In this document: piece by piece, positions 14,783-22,274 of the stretch
Layout: each line of letters starts with the position of its first letter
Position numbering within the stretch: position 1 is the first letter of the stretch
From: Acidimicrobiia bacterium
GTDB lineage: Bacteria > Actinomycetota > Acidimicrobiia > Spongiisociales > ZC4RG35
NCBI GenBank assembly: GCA_013812505.1
Contig: JACCTH010000071.1
Span: 1-43,483 of the forward strand
Direction of reading: 5' to 3'
Length of the DNA: 43,483 nucleotides
Notes under the pieces: generated by a model
What the model was told of the DNA's origin: nothing
The model's input: the letters and a program-made list of their open reading frames with translations, nothing else
Databases searched by the model: none
Position numbers and translations under genes: made by a program

Positions 14783-16540
14783 TCAGCGCTGTGGGATTCT
14801 TATCAGCAGCAGTTGCCCGCCTTCGCGCTTGTACGTGAAGTCGGGCTGGCCGTCTCCGTTGTTGTCGTCGCCAGGTGCTCTCTCGATCCATAGGGTGTGG
14901 GCCTGGACGTCAATCAGAAAGCTCCCGGGCCCAAAGGCAGCCGAGGCATCAATGATGCCGCTCGATTCCCAGGCTCCCCAGTTTCCTGGGGCCCGGCCAT
15001 CGACGTCGGTTGGGCCGCCGTCGGCCGACTGGTTGACCTTGGCCACCACTTGGGGAGCACCGGCAAAAGGAATCAGCCAAAGCCGAGCCGTGGTGGCGGC
15101 CGGATCCGTCGAGCCCGCGGGGAACTGCTGATTTGATCCCGGGTCCTCCGTGATTAGCAGTCCGCTTGGGATGGTCTCGAGGTTGTCGGGCTGGTGGACC
15201 TCGCCCACGGTCTTGACCGGGTTGTCGTCTCCTTCCACAAAAATGGAGAGGGAGGACACTTTGGTCGGGTCGCGGGGATCGAAGACCATCTTCCAGACCC
15301 GACCGTTGGTCGAGAGCCCAGGCACGGGGTCGCCGACCGTTCCTCGTCCCGAATCGGCGATGTAGACGACGTTGCCCATACCGGGGCGCTTGTCGTAGGC
15401 CATATCTTCAACACGGACAAATTGGAATACGTTGTTCAAATCGCTCCAGTACTCGAGCACCCACTGCGGTCCATCGACCCCCAATGGGGTGGCGAAGCGG
15501 GGGTCTCGTTGCCAGCTCCCGTCGTTGGGCGGCGGGGGATATCCCAAGTCGGCCGCTTTCACTTCGGAACCGTCGGGGTTGAGACCGGTGGCGACAGTCT
15601 TGGGAACCTTGATGAAGTGTCCGGTTATCGACATGGTCGAGCCAGGCACGAAATCGTAGTAGTCGGTGACCCTCGGCGAATCGGACACGAATGCCCACAA
15701 ATCTCCCTCGTCGGCGAGGAGAGCATCTGTGTTCGCGGCGATGTACGAATAGAGCTGAGATTGAGCAGGTACCGAGGTGACGGTCAAGGGTCCGCCGGCG
15801 GGAATGGTGAGGGCACCACTCGTGAAGGTGTCGTCCCCAGACAGCACGACCGGATATCCATAGCCCGGCACCGGAAGGCTGTTCTCGTGGTTATGTCGAC
15901 CCATCCCGTAGATCGAGTGGTATTCCCCACTTCGGATATCGAGGGCGACTACCAGTCCGGCTTCCTCTTCGGCCGGATCACCCGGAACCGGTGGCCAAGA
16001 GTCCTCTTGGCGGTAGACGTAATCGGGGCTCTCCTCATTTGTAAACAAGACATCGCGAGTAAAGCCCTCGGCTGCGGTAGCCAGATAGCTCGAGCAAAAG
16101 CGCTGGAAGCCAGCGCTGCTATCGATCACGAACGTTCCCTGCAATACCCCGGCCGTTTGCTGGTTGAGAATCAAACGGCTGACCTGGGCGTTGTCGAAGT
16201 CGTTCTCGCCGTTGCTCTCAGTCGGAGCGGCCGGAACATATGGAAACGGCACCTTGCTCGTTTCATGGTTGACATACACCTCGACCCCACCCTGAGAACG
16301 TAACCGAAATGCGATTCCATCAGGAATCGCCTCGAAGCGATACCCGCTCGAGAGGACGTCTCCCACTGTCAATAGTGGCGTGATCTGCACCCGCGGCATG
16401 ACCGCGTCGAGCATCGACGGCCTTTCGGTTTTGAATCCGGCCTGACCTTGTTGGTCCGGGGCAGCCGCCGCGGTGGTTGACAAGACCAGTAACGCGCCGA
16501 ACAGCGCGCTCACCACCCGAAATATGGGTCTGGATTTCAC
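14783..16540 (-). CDS. Secreted DUF839 (PhoX-like) protein
   Basis: This encodes a 585-residue exported protein. A signal peptide (about 1-27, ending TTAAAA) precedes DUF839-like sequence: VEVYVNHETSKVPF, ARVSRLILN-like strands, TNEESPDYVYRQED, GRHNHENSLPVPGYG, VEDMAYDKRPGMGNVVYIADSGRG and QPDNLETIPSGLLITEDPG. DUF839 contains the PhoX alkaline phosphatases, beta-propeller enzymes that use calcium and iron; phosphatase activity here is inferred, not shown. The GTG at 16540 follows AAGGAG at good spacing; the longer ORF lacks a ribosome site and would bury the signal peptide. Confidence 0.85.
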   Translation of the reverse strand: MKSRPIFRVVSALFGALLVLSTTAAAAPDQQGQAGFKTERPSMLDAVMPRVQITPLLTVGDVLSSGYRFEAIPDGIAFRLRSQGGVEVYVNHETSKVPFPYVPAAPTESNGENDFDNAQVSRLILNQQTAGVLQGTFVIDSSAGFQRFCSSYLATAAEGFTRDVLFTNEESPDYVYRQEDSWPPVPGDPAEEEAGLVVALDIRSGEYHSIYGMGRHNHENSLPVPGYGYPVVLSGDDTFTSGALTIPAGGPLTVTSVPAQSQLYSYIAANTDALLADEGDLWAFVSDSPRVTDYYDFVPGSTMSITGHFIKVPKTVATGLNPDGSEVKAADLGYPPPPNDGSWQRDPRFATPLGVDGPQWVLEYWSDLNNVFQFVRVEDMAYDKRPGMGNVVYIADSGRGTVGDPVPGLSTNGRVWKMVFDPRDPTKVSSLSIFVEGDDNPVKTVGEVHQPDNLETIPSGLLITEDPGSNQQFPAGSTDPAATTARLWLIPFAGAPQVVAKVNQSADGGPTDVDGRAPGNWGAWESSGIIDASAAFGPGSFLIDVQAHTLWIERAPGDDNNGDGQPDFTYKREGGQLLLIRIPQR

Positions 16541-16710
16541 ATCTGCTCCTTCCCTTCGATTGCTTCCGCCTCCACTCACTGGAGCGTCGCCCAGTTTGAC
16601 AGAACGCGAGGCTCCGGGTCGCCGAGTCTTTGCTTTGTTAGGCGTCGTTTTCAGGCGCCGGGCAGGCCTCCGCCAGAGTGCCGAACGCGCCGATCGACTC
16701 GAGGCTTGGG

Positions 16711-16716
16711 TATCCT
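16711..16716 (+). promoter_or_regulatory. Candidate -10 for the tRNA-Gln-glmU-prs transcript
   Basis: TATCCT is the best -10-like hexamer between the divergent DUF839 gene and the tRNA. A start about 7 nt downstream would give a 60-nt leader before the tRNA. No clear -35 is seen. The rest of 16541-16786 holds a TTGACA at 16596 without a partner and no gene I can support. Confidence 0.35.
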
Positions 16717-16786
16717 GAGGCCGCCGTGAACCTGCCATTCGCCCGGCGCTTGATGGCTCCCGGTTAAATAGCACTCAGCTTCCCCT

Positions 16787-16858
16787 TGGGGGGTGGTGTA
16801 ACCGGTAGCACAACGGACTTTGAATCCGTTAGTCGGGGTTCGAGTCCCTGCCCCCCAG
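16787..16858 (+). tRNA. tRNA-Gln (anticodon TTG)
   Basis: The 72-nt sequence folds as a complete cloverleaf. The acceptor stem is TGGGGGG/CCCCCCA, the D arm contains GGTA, the anticodon stem is ACGGA/TCCGT with loop CTTTGAA, and the T arm is CGGGG-TTCGAGT-CCCTG. Anticodon TTG at 16820-16822 reads CAA and, by wobble, CAG. CCA is not encoded. The glmU start lies 21 nt after the discriminator base, so the tRNA and glmU mRNA are probably made as one precursor and separated by tRNA 3' processing (inference). Confidence 0.95.
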
Positions 16859-16879
16859 CTTGAACACGAAAGCCTTTCG

Positions 16880-18259
16880 TTGAGCCTCACCGCGGTAGTC
16901 CTGGCCGCGGGCCAGGGGGTTCGAATGAAGTCCAGCCTGCCCAAGGTCCTCCACCGCATCGGCGGCCGGACGCTGCTTGATTGGGTGCTGGCGGCGGTGG
17001 AGGAAACGAAGCCCGAGCGGATTCTGGTCGTGGTCGGCCACGGCGCCGAGCTCGTCACGGCCGGCCTTCCGGACAAGGTCGAAGCCGTTCATCAACCCGA
17101 ACAGCTCGGCACCGGCCACGCCGCCGACCTCGCCCTGTCCCGTCTCGACGCTCTCACCGACGACGACACCGTCCTCATCGTGTACGGCGACATGCCGCTG
17201 CTCACCTCCCAGTTGCTCGCGACCGCGGTCGCCGCCCGCGACGGCCATGCGGCGAGCCTGGTTGCCTTCGAGGCTGCAAATCCCAGTGGATACGGCCGGG
17301 TTCTCCGCGCTCGCACCGGCCAGCTCGAGCGAATTGTCGAGGAGAAAGACGCGAGCCAGGAAGAGCGCAAGGTGACCGAGGTCAATGCCGGGGTCTACGC
17401 GTTTGCGGCTGCCAAGCTTCGTCGGGCGTTGTCCTCCTTGGAAAGCAAAAACGCCCAAAACGAGTACTACTTGCCCGACGTGTTGCCGATAATGACGAAC
17501 GATGGAGGTGTTTCGATCGTGAGCGCCGACGCGGCCGAGGTGGCCGGGGTCAATTCGCACGACCAGCTAGCCGAGGCGGAAGCAGAGATCAGGGGTCGCA
17601 TCAACGCTGATTGGCAGCGCCAAGGCGTTTGGATGCAAGACCCAAGCCGGGTTTATATCGAACCCACTGTCAGGCTCGCCGCCGGAGTTCGCCTCTATCC
17701 GGGAGTCCATCTCGAAGGCGCCACGGCGGTGGCGGAAGGGGCAGTCATCGGTCCCGACGTCTTTGCGGTCGACAGCGCGATCGGCTCGGGAAGCCGGGTT
17801 TGGTATTCCGTGCTGCGGTCGGCTGTCGTAGGAGATGAGGTTGAGGTGGGGCCGTATGCTTCGCTTCGACCCGGCACCGTCCTCGAGAAAGGGTCCAAGG
17901 CCGGAACCTTTGTCGAGATGAAAAACACCCGCGTGGGTGAAGGGGCCAAAGTCCCGCATCTGGCGTACATGGGAGACGCCACGGTCGGTGCCCGCACCAA
18001 CGTCGGCGCCGGCACCATCACCTGCAATTACAACGGTTACGAGAAGTTCCCCACCACGATTGGCGCCGACGCCTTCATCGGTTCGGACACCATGCTCGTT
18101 GCCCCCGTCAACATCGGGGATGGGGCTGTCACCGGTGCGGGCTCGGTGATCACCCACGACGTCGAGCCGGGAGCGTTGGCGGTTGAACGTGCGGAGCAGA
18201 AAGCGATCCCCGGCTACGCTCAGAAGCTGAAAGATCGCTACCCAGGCAAGAAACACTGA
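16880..18259 (+). CDS. glmU: Bifunctional GlcNAc-1-P uridyltransferase / GlcN-1-P acetyltransferase
   Basis: GlmU makes UDP-GlcNAc for peptidoglycan by acetylating glucosamine-1-phosphate and transferring UMP. The 459-residue protein starts with the nucleotidyltransferase signature VVLAAGQGVRMKSSLPKVLH, then YGDMPLL and EVNAGVYAF. From about residue 255 it becomes a hexapeptide-repeat left-handed helix ending in the acetyltransferase site (TCNYNGYEKFPT, GSDTMLVAPV). The only start that keeps the N-terminal motif and lies outside the tRNA is TTG 16880; its ribosome site is weak. It overlaps prs (TGATG). Confidence 0.95.
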   Translation: MSLTAVVLAAGQGVRMKSSLPKVLHRIGGRTLLDWVLAAVEETKPERILVVVGHGAELVTAGLPDKVEAVHQPEQLGTGHAADLALSRLDALTDDDTVLIVYGDMPLLTSQLLATAVAARDGHAASLVAFEAANPSGYGRVLRARTGQLERIVEEKDASQEERKVTEVNAGVYAFAAAKLRRALSSLESKNAQNEYYLPDVLPIMTNDGGVSIVSADAAEVAGVNSHDQLAEAEAEIRGRINADWQRQGVWMQDPSRVYIEPTVRLAAGVRLYPGVHLEGATAVAEGAVIGPDVFAVDSAIGSGSRVWYSVLRSAVVGDEVEVGPYASLRPGTVLEKGSKAGTFVEMKNTRVGEGAKVPHLAYMGDATVGARTNVGAGTITCNYNGYEKFPTTIGADAFIGSDTMLVAPVNIGDGAVTGAGSVITHDVEPGALAVERAEQKAIPGYAQKLKDRYPGKKH

Positions 18260-19227
18260 TGGATGTTGTCAGCCGCAACCGGATGATGCTTTTTACTGGG
18301 GGGGCGAACATTCCCCTCGCTGAAGAGGTGGCTGAGCAACTGGCGGTGCGCTTGGGGAACCTTCATCGCGGCACCTTTGCCAACGGCGAGATTTACGTCC
18401 GGCCTATCGACAGCGTGCGGGGAGCCGACTGCTTCGTGATGCAAAGCCATTCGTCTCCCATCAACGACAACATCATGGAGCAACTGATCACGATCGATGC
18501 CTTGCGGCGCGCCTCTGCTCGGCGTATCACCGCCGTCATGCCGTTCTATGGCTATTCGCGGCAGGACAAGAAAGTGCTCCCGCGCGAACCGATCACTGCC
18601 CGTCTCATGGGCGATCTATTCATGACTGCGGGCGCGGATCGCCTCGTCTCTGTCGATCTCCACTCCGGCCAGTTGCAGGGATATGTTCCCCACTTCGATC
18701 ACCTCACGGCGCTGCCGATCATCACCGACTATCTGCGGGAGCGCCTCTCCGGCCCAACGACGATCATCTCCCCGGACGCCGGCGGTGTGAAACGGGCCGA
18801 GAAGTATGCCCGCCGTCTCGACGGGACCGTCGCCTTTGTCTACAAGCGGCGCGACCCCGACCACCACAACGTCTCCAACGCCCATGAGGTTTCGGGCGAG
18901 GTGGACGGGAGACACGCCATCATCGTTGACGATATGATCGACACGGCCGGCACCGTCACGAACGCCGCCGAGCTGGTGCGCGAACGCGGCGCTCTCTCGG
19001 TGCGAATCGCCGCCACCCATGCCATCTTGTCGGACCCTGCCATCGATCGGATCAAGAACTCACCGGTAGAAGAAGTCATCGTCACCAACACCCTGCCGGT
19101 GCCCGAGGACGCGTTGCGTCTCGACAAGATCAAGGTCCTCTCGGTGGCCTCGATCGTTTCTGAGGCGCTCCATGCCATCTTCACCGAAAGCTCGGTTTCC
19201 GAGATCTTCCTCGGCGACAACACCTAG
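18259..19227 (+). CDS. prs: Ribose-phosphate pyrophosphokinase
   Basis: PRPP synthetase makes phosphoribosyl pyrophosphate from ribose-5-phosphate and ATP for nucleotide, histidine and tryptophan synthesis. The 322-residue protein contains GEIYVRPIDSVRG, YGYSRQDKK (ATP-binding flexible region), VDLHSGQLQGY, SPDAGGVKRAEKYA and the PRPP loop IIVDDMIDTAGT, all in standard order. It is coupled to glmU by a TGATG overlap. The glmU-prs pair links cell-wall and nucleotide precursor supply, as in other actinobacteria. Confidence 0.96.
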   Translation: MDVVSRNRMMLFTGGANIPLAEEVAEQLAVRLGNLHRGTFANGEIYVRPIDSVRGADCFVMQSHSSPINDNIMEQLITIDALRRASARRITAVMPFYGYSRQDKKVLPREPITARLMGDLFMTAGADRLVSVDLHSGQLQGYVPHFDHLTALPIITDYLRERLSGPTTIISPDAGGVKRAEKYARRLDGTVAFVYKRRDPDHHNVSNAHEVSGEVDGRHAIIVDDMIDTAGTVTNAAELVRERGALSVRIAATHAILSDPAIDRIKNSPVEEVIVTNTLPVPEDALRLDKIKVLSVASIVSEALHAIFTESSVSEIFLGDNT

Positions 19228-19256
19228 CCGTTAGCGGCTCGTTCCGATTGCGCCCG

Positions 19257-19970
19257 CTACGACCCCCATTCGGGGAGGAGCAGCAACTCGCCGGGAAAAA
19301 TCAGGTCCGGGTCACCTGAACGGATTCGGCTCTGGTTGGCGGCGATGACCGCCAGCCAGTAGGGAGCAATGTCGGCGTCGGTGACTTTGTTGTCCCGAAG
19401 TTCTCGCAAGCGGCGCTCGGCCAGGAGCCACATGCTGTCGCCACGTTGCACCGTCACCTCGATCTCCCCCACAGTCGTGGCAACGGCGGTCTGGCGCGGA
19501 TTCTCGATCGGGAGGTAGAGGGTGTCGACCGGTCGCAGCACCGTGATTGAAAGCGGCTGGGTGGTGGTGGTGGCGGTGGTGGTCGTCGTTGTTATTCTGG
19601 GATCGCCCGCTGGGACCGGAACGTAGCCGGGCGCAACCGAGGCGCTGGCGCTCGAGGTGGACAACGCGATCACCAGGCTCGAGGCGACACTGCGCTCGAT
19701 CAACCTTCGCAGTGGCCGCCAGGTGACCCACGAGATCGCGCGAATCGCCGCCGGGACTGCAGTGAGATAGACGAGGATAAGCAGCACCCCCGATCCCAAT
19801 AGCCAGTAGGCGATGGTCAACCCGACCAGGCGGGCCAAGGTTCCCAGGGCCAGCTCCAACGGCCCGGTTTGAAGGGAGGCGAGCGGGTAGTAGTCGGCGA
19901 GCCGGTGCAGGAAAACCACTGCCGCAATTAGGGCAACGATCACGACCCCGAGCGGCAACCGCCTTCTCAT
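19257..19970 (-). CDS. Membrane protein with a C-terminal LysM-like domain
   Basis: This is a 237-residue protein with an N-terminal hydrophobic helix (5-22), a second membrane region (about 45-75) and a hydrophobic stretch at 96-110. A Thr-only linker (127-137) leads to a region where VTVQRGDSMWLLAERRL and WLAVIAANQSRI...PGELLLLP match a LysM fold, a peptidoglycan- or chitin-binding domain. It is probably a cell-wall attached protein. It is convergent with prs, separated by 29 nt. I cannot assign a partner; the GGTGGTGGTGG run near 19560 merely encodes the Thr linker. Confidence 0.78.
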   Translation of the reverse strand: MRRRLPLGVVIVALIAAVVFLHRLADYYPLASLQTGPLELALGTLARLVGLTIAYWLLGSGVLLILVYLTAVPAAIRAISWVTWRPLRRLIERSVASSLVIALSTSSASASVAPGYVPVPAGDPRITTTTTTATTTTQPLSITVLRPVDTLYLPIENPRQTAVATTVGEIEVTVQRGDSMWLLAERRLRELRDNKVTDADIAPYWLAVIAANQSRIRSGDPDLIFPGELLLLPEWGS

Positions 19971-20055
19971 CAGTGGGAATCTATAGATCTCAGGGCTGCT
20001 GGGAAAGGGGTCTACGATGAAACGCCCCTCCCTCTTGATTCGTTAAGGAGTCAGT

Positions 20056-20289
20056 TTGCTAGTCAAAGTCGGAATCGCGGAGAGCAACCGGGTCATTGAG
20101 ATCGAAACCGAGGACCCCGAGGCTTTCCGCGCCATCATCGAAGAAGCCTTTAGCCAGGCTCGAAGTGTCATGTGGTTCGAGGACACTAAGCGCCGCTTGG
20201 TCGGAGTCCCCGTCCCGCGGCTGGCGTACGTCGAGATCGAACAGGACGGTGGAGTCCGCCAGATTGGATTTGGACGGGCGACTAGCTGA
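20056..20289 (+). CDS. DUF3107 family protein
   Basis: This is a 77-residue protein that matches DUF3107, a small actinobacteria-specific family: VKVGIAESNRVIEIET at the start and VPVPRLAYVEIEQ...RQIGFG at the end. The TTG start follows AAGGAG by 5 nt. Family members commonly neighbour stress, transport or whiB-like regulatory genes, but the biochemical function is unknown. It ends 6 nt before the convergent whiB gene. The pattern supports an actinobacterial host. Confidence 0.85.
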   Translation: MLVKVGIAESNRVIEIETEDPEAFRAIIEEAFSQARSVMWFEDTKRRLVGVPVPRLAYVEIEQDGGVRQIGFGRATS

Positions 20290-20295
20290 GCGGGC

Positions 20296-20580
20296 TTAAC
20301 CGGCTCGGCGGCGACGTTCGGCCAGCCACCGCTTGCGAAGCCGACGACGCTCGTCTTCGGCATAGCCACCCCAAACCCCGGATTCCTGGTTGGACTCGAG
20401 GGCGTATTGGAGGCAATCTTCGGCCACGCTGCAGCCGAGGCAAATCTCTTTGGCGGCGGCGATTTGGTCGATAGCGGGTCCGGTGGACCCAATGGGAAAG
20501 AACAGGCTTGGCTCGGAGTCGCGGCAGGCAGCCAGTTCCCTCCATTCAGTGGTGGTGATCGTCACCATCGTGGTAGTCAT
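20296..20580 (-). CDS. WhiB-family iron-sulfur transcriptional regulator
   Basis: WhiB proteins bind a [4Fe-4S] cluster and regulate transcription, often with the principal sigma factor. All signatures are present: four cysteines (counted from the upstream GTG at 20595: Cys24, Cys52, Cys55, Cys61, the CxxC...C pattern), the GVWGG turn (73-77) and a basic C-terminal tail (RRRLRKRWLAERRRR) for DNA contact. I chose the ATG at 20580 (94 residues) because GAGGAC lies 8 nt upstream; GTG 20595 lacks a ribosome site. A TGTGA-N6-TCACA palindrome lies just upstream. WhiB1 of Mycobacterium tuberculosis is a known CRP target, a possible parallel. Confidence 0.93.
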   Translation of the reverse strand: MTTTMVTITTTEWRELAACRDSEPSLFFPIGSTGPAIDQIAAAKEICLGCSVAEDCLQYALESNQESGVWGGYAEDERRRLRKRWLAERRRRAG

Positions 20581-20596
20581 TCGACGGGTCCTCACT

Positions 20597-20614
20597 TTGT
20601 GAATCGTTTCACAA
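20597..20614. promoter_or_regulatory. CRP/GlxR-type operator upstream of whiB
   Basis: TTGTGAATCGTTTCACAA is a perfect 7-bp-arm palindrome and contains exactly TGTGA-N6-TCACA, the consensus of CRP-family cAMP receptor proteins. It lies 17-34 nt upstream of the whiB ATG. A minus-strand TATCTT hexamer sits directly upstream of it, so a bound protein would overlap the transcription start and probably repress. Confidence 0.7.
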
Positions 20615-20713
20615 GATAGGCCATATCGAGCGAAACGGTGATTGTGATTTGAACGACAAGTACGGTAACAACCCCCCTTGTCCCCCGCAACGAATTTCGA
20701 TAGTCAATTTCCG

Positions 20714-20750
20714 CGAACCCTGGGTTCGTATCCGTGTACAACCCGGATAC
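20714..20750. repeat. Overlapping inverted repeats upstream of the GDPD gene
   Basis: CGAACCC-T-GGGTTCG (20714-20728) overlaps GTATCCG-N9-CGGATAC (20728-20750), and GGGTT/AACCC can also pair across both. Only one hairpin can form at a time. The site lies 26 nt before the GTG at 20777 in the whiB-GDPD divergent region; otherwise 20615-20713 shows nothing I can support. Confidence 0.5.
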
Positions 20751-20776
20751 CGGCCCAGAGAACGGGGGACTAGTCA

Positions 20777-21412
20777 GTGCGGGTGGTGGGGCATAGGGGA
20801 TGGGCGGCGCGATATCCGGACAACCGTCTCGAGGGGATCTTGGCAGCCCGGGCGGTGTCGTCGATGGTCGAAGTCGATGTCCGCCGGACGTCGACAGGCG
20901 AGCTGGTCCTCTCCCATGATCCCGTTGACGACGACCAACACCTGGTCCGTCTCGGTGAATTGCTGGTCGAGATCGGCGACTTTCCGCTCAACATCGAGAT
21001 CAAGAACTTTCCCGGCGAGCCGGGCTTCGAGCCCCATCACGAAACCGGGTTGGCAACTGCCGCCCAAGCTCGCCCCTTCGACCTCCTGACCTGTTTCTTC
21101 TGGCCGACCGTCGACGAGATCCATCGCAACTATCCCGACGTCTCGACAGGCGTCGTGGTTGACCGCGATTGGGACCTGGAGCTCGCCGCAACCCATGCCC
21201 TTGTCCTTGGCCATCGCTTTCTCGTCCCCCACTGGTCGCTGGCGCTCGCCCACGCCGAAACCACCAAGCAAGCGGTCGGCCAAGGGCTCGAAGTCGTCGT
21301 CTGGACCCTAAACGACCCTGGTCAGGTCCCAGAGTTGGCCAGCCTCGGGGTGAGCGCCATCATTACCGACGACCCCGGCACCATGACCGCAGCGCTGGAA
21401 GGACCGATGTGA
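20777..21412 (+). CDS. Glycerophosphodiester phosphodiesterase family protein
   Basis: This 211-residue TIM-barrel enzyme should hydrolyse glycerophosphodiesters to glycerol-3-phosphate and an alcohol. Conserved residues are VGHRG (His6), EVDVRRT (Glu32, Asp34), LSHDP (His47) and NIEIKNF (Glu74, Lys76); the C-terminus has VVVWTLND and AIITDDPG, typical of GDPD. There is no signal peptide, so it is cytosolic. It starts at GTG 20777. The stop overlaps the yqeY GTG (GTGA at 21409). Confidence 0.88.
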   Translation: MRVVGHRGWAARYPDNRLEGILAARAVSSMVEVDVRRTSTGELVLSHDPVDDDQHLVRLGELLVEIGDFPLNIEIKNFPGEPGFEPHHETGLATAAQARPFDLLTCFFWPTVDEIHRNYPDVSTGVVVDRDWDLELAATHALVLGHRFLVPHWSLALAHAETTKQAVGQGLEVVVWTLNDPGQVPELASLGVSAIITDDPGTMTAALEGPM

Positions 21413-21879
21413 CGATCGAGGAAGAACTCAAGGCCGAGCTCAAGGACGCCATGAAGGCGCGCGATCCCCGTCGACGCGACGTCATTCGAATGATCGACTC
21501 TGAGGTCGCCTTGGCCCGGACGGCAGCTGGCTTCGAGGGTGAGGTCGACGACGAGCTTTACCGCAAGATCATTGCCTCGTATTCCAAAAAGATGGACAAG
21601 GCCCGGATCGAGTTCGAGGAAGCCGGCGAGCGCGGGCGCGAGATGGCAGAGAAGCTGGCCTGGGAGGTCGAGTTTCTGAGTCGCTGGCTGCCCACGAAAC
21701 TCGGCGAAGCCGCCACCCGCGATCTCGTCAAAGCCGCTATCGCCGATTTGGGCGTGGCCGGCGATCTCAAGGCCTCTGGCCGAGTGATCGGCTCTGTCAT
21801 GAAGAGCCATAAGGACCAAGTCGACGGCGGCCTGGTCAATCGATTGGTCGCCGAGGAGCTAGCCGCCAGCCCAACCTAG
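21409..21879 (+). CDS. GatB/YqeY domain protein
   Basis: This is a 156-residue, mostly helical protein of the YqeY family, related to the C-terminal tail domain of GatB, the amidotransferase subunit. Recognisable features are the N-terminal LKAELKDAMKARDPRRRDVIRMI, the middle EVEFLSRWLPTKL and the C-terminal GRVIGSVMKSHKDQVDGGLVNRLV. Free-standing YqeY proteins may bind tRNA, but their role is not settled. The GTG at 21409 overlaps the GDPD stop; the longer upstream reading frame is a shadow of the GDPD gene. Confidence 0.9.
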   Translation: MTIEEELKAELKDAMKARDPRRRDVIRMIDSEVALARTAAGFEGEVDDELYRKIIASYSKKMDKARIEFEEAGERGREMAEKLAWEVEFLSRWLPTKLGEAATRDLVKAAIADLGVAGDLKASGRVIGSVMKSHKDQVDGGLVNRLVAEELAASPT

Positions 21880-21935
21880 GGCGACGTTCACTCACCTCGA
21901 CGGTTGGCAACTTGTCGATGTCGGCCAGCGGCCAC

Positions 21936-22265
21936 TCACTGCGCCTGATCCTCTTGGATCAAAGTGCCCCCGGCGGTCACGCGATAAACGACCTGGATCA
22001 CATGGATATCTGTTTGCCAGGTTCCGACGAAGGAGTGGAGGCCGAGGGCCTCGCCGACCTGGGGGCGCAGGCCAGTCTCTTCGAAGAACTCGCGCTCGAG
22101 ACCAGCGACCGGCTCCTCGCCCCAATCGAGTCCCCCGCCGGGGAGCGTCCAGTAGCCCGCGTCCAGCGCGACCACGCTCAGCCGAGTCAACAAAACCGCG
22201 CCGTCGTCGATGGCGAGGCCGTAAACCCCGAGGCGAAATCGCCGGCCCAGTTCGTCGACCAACAT
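21936..22265 (-). CDS. Nudix hydrolase, apparently frameshifted at its 3' end
   Basis: This encodes 109 residues with a full Nudix box: GGLDWGEEPVAGLEREFFEETGL fits GX5EX7REUXEEXGU, so it should hydrolyse a nucleoside diphosphate derivative. It stops early after IQEDQAQ. One base further along, the reading frame gives EWPLADIDKLPTVEV, a typical Nudix C-terminus (W-P-L-x-x-I/L), and runs on to a stop at about 21836. A 1-nt indel near 21938 is therefore likely, either real or a sequence error. It starts only 9 nt from the divergent ligase start. The substrate cannot be predicted. Confidence 0.7.
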   Translation of the reverse strand: MLVDELGRRFRLGVYGLAIDDGAVLLTRLSVVALDAGYWTLPGGGLDWGEEPVAGLEREFFEETGLRPQVGEALGLHSFVGTWQTDIHVIQVVYRVTAGGTLIQEDQAQ

Positions 22266-22274
22266 GGCGCCAGT

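Noticed and set aside
16541-16774. Longer N-terminus for the DUF839 protein
   Set aside because: It would bury a clear signal peptide and has no ribosome site; GTG 16540 has AAGGAG before it.
19555-19600. GGT-rich low-complexity stretch as a microsatellite or regulatory site
   Set aside because: It simply encodes the poly-threonine linker of the LysM protein on the minus strand.
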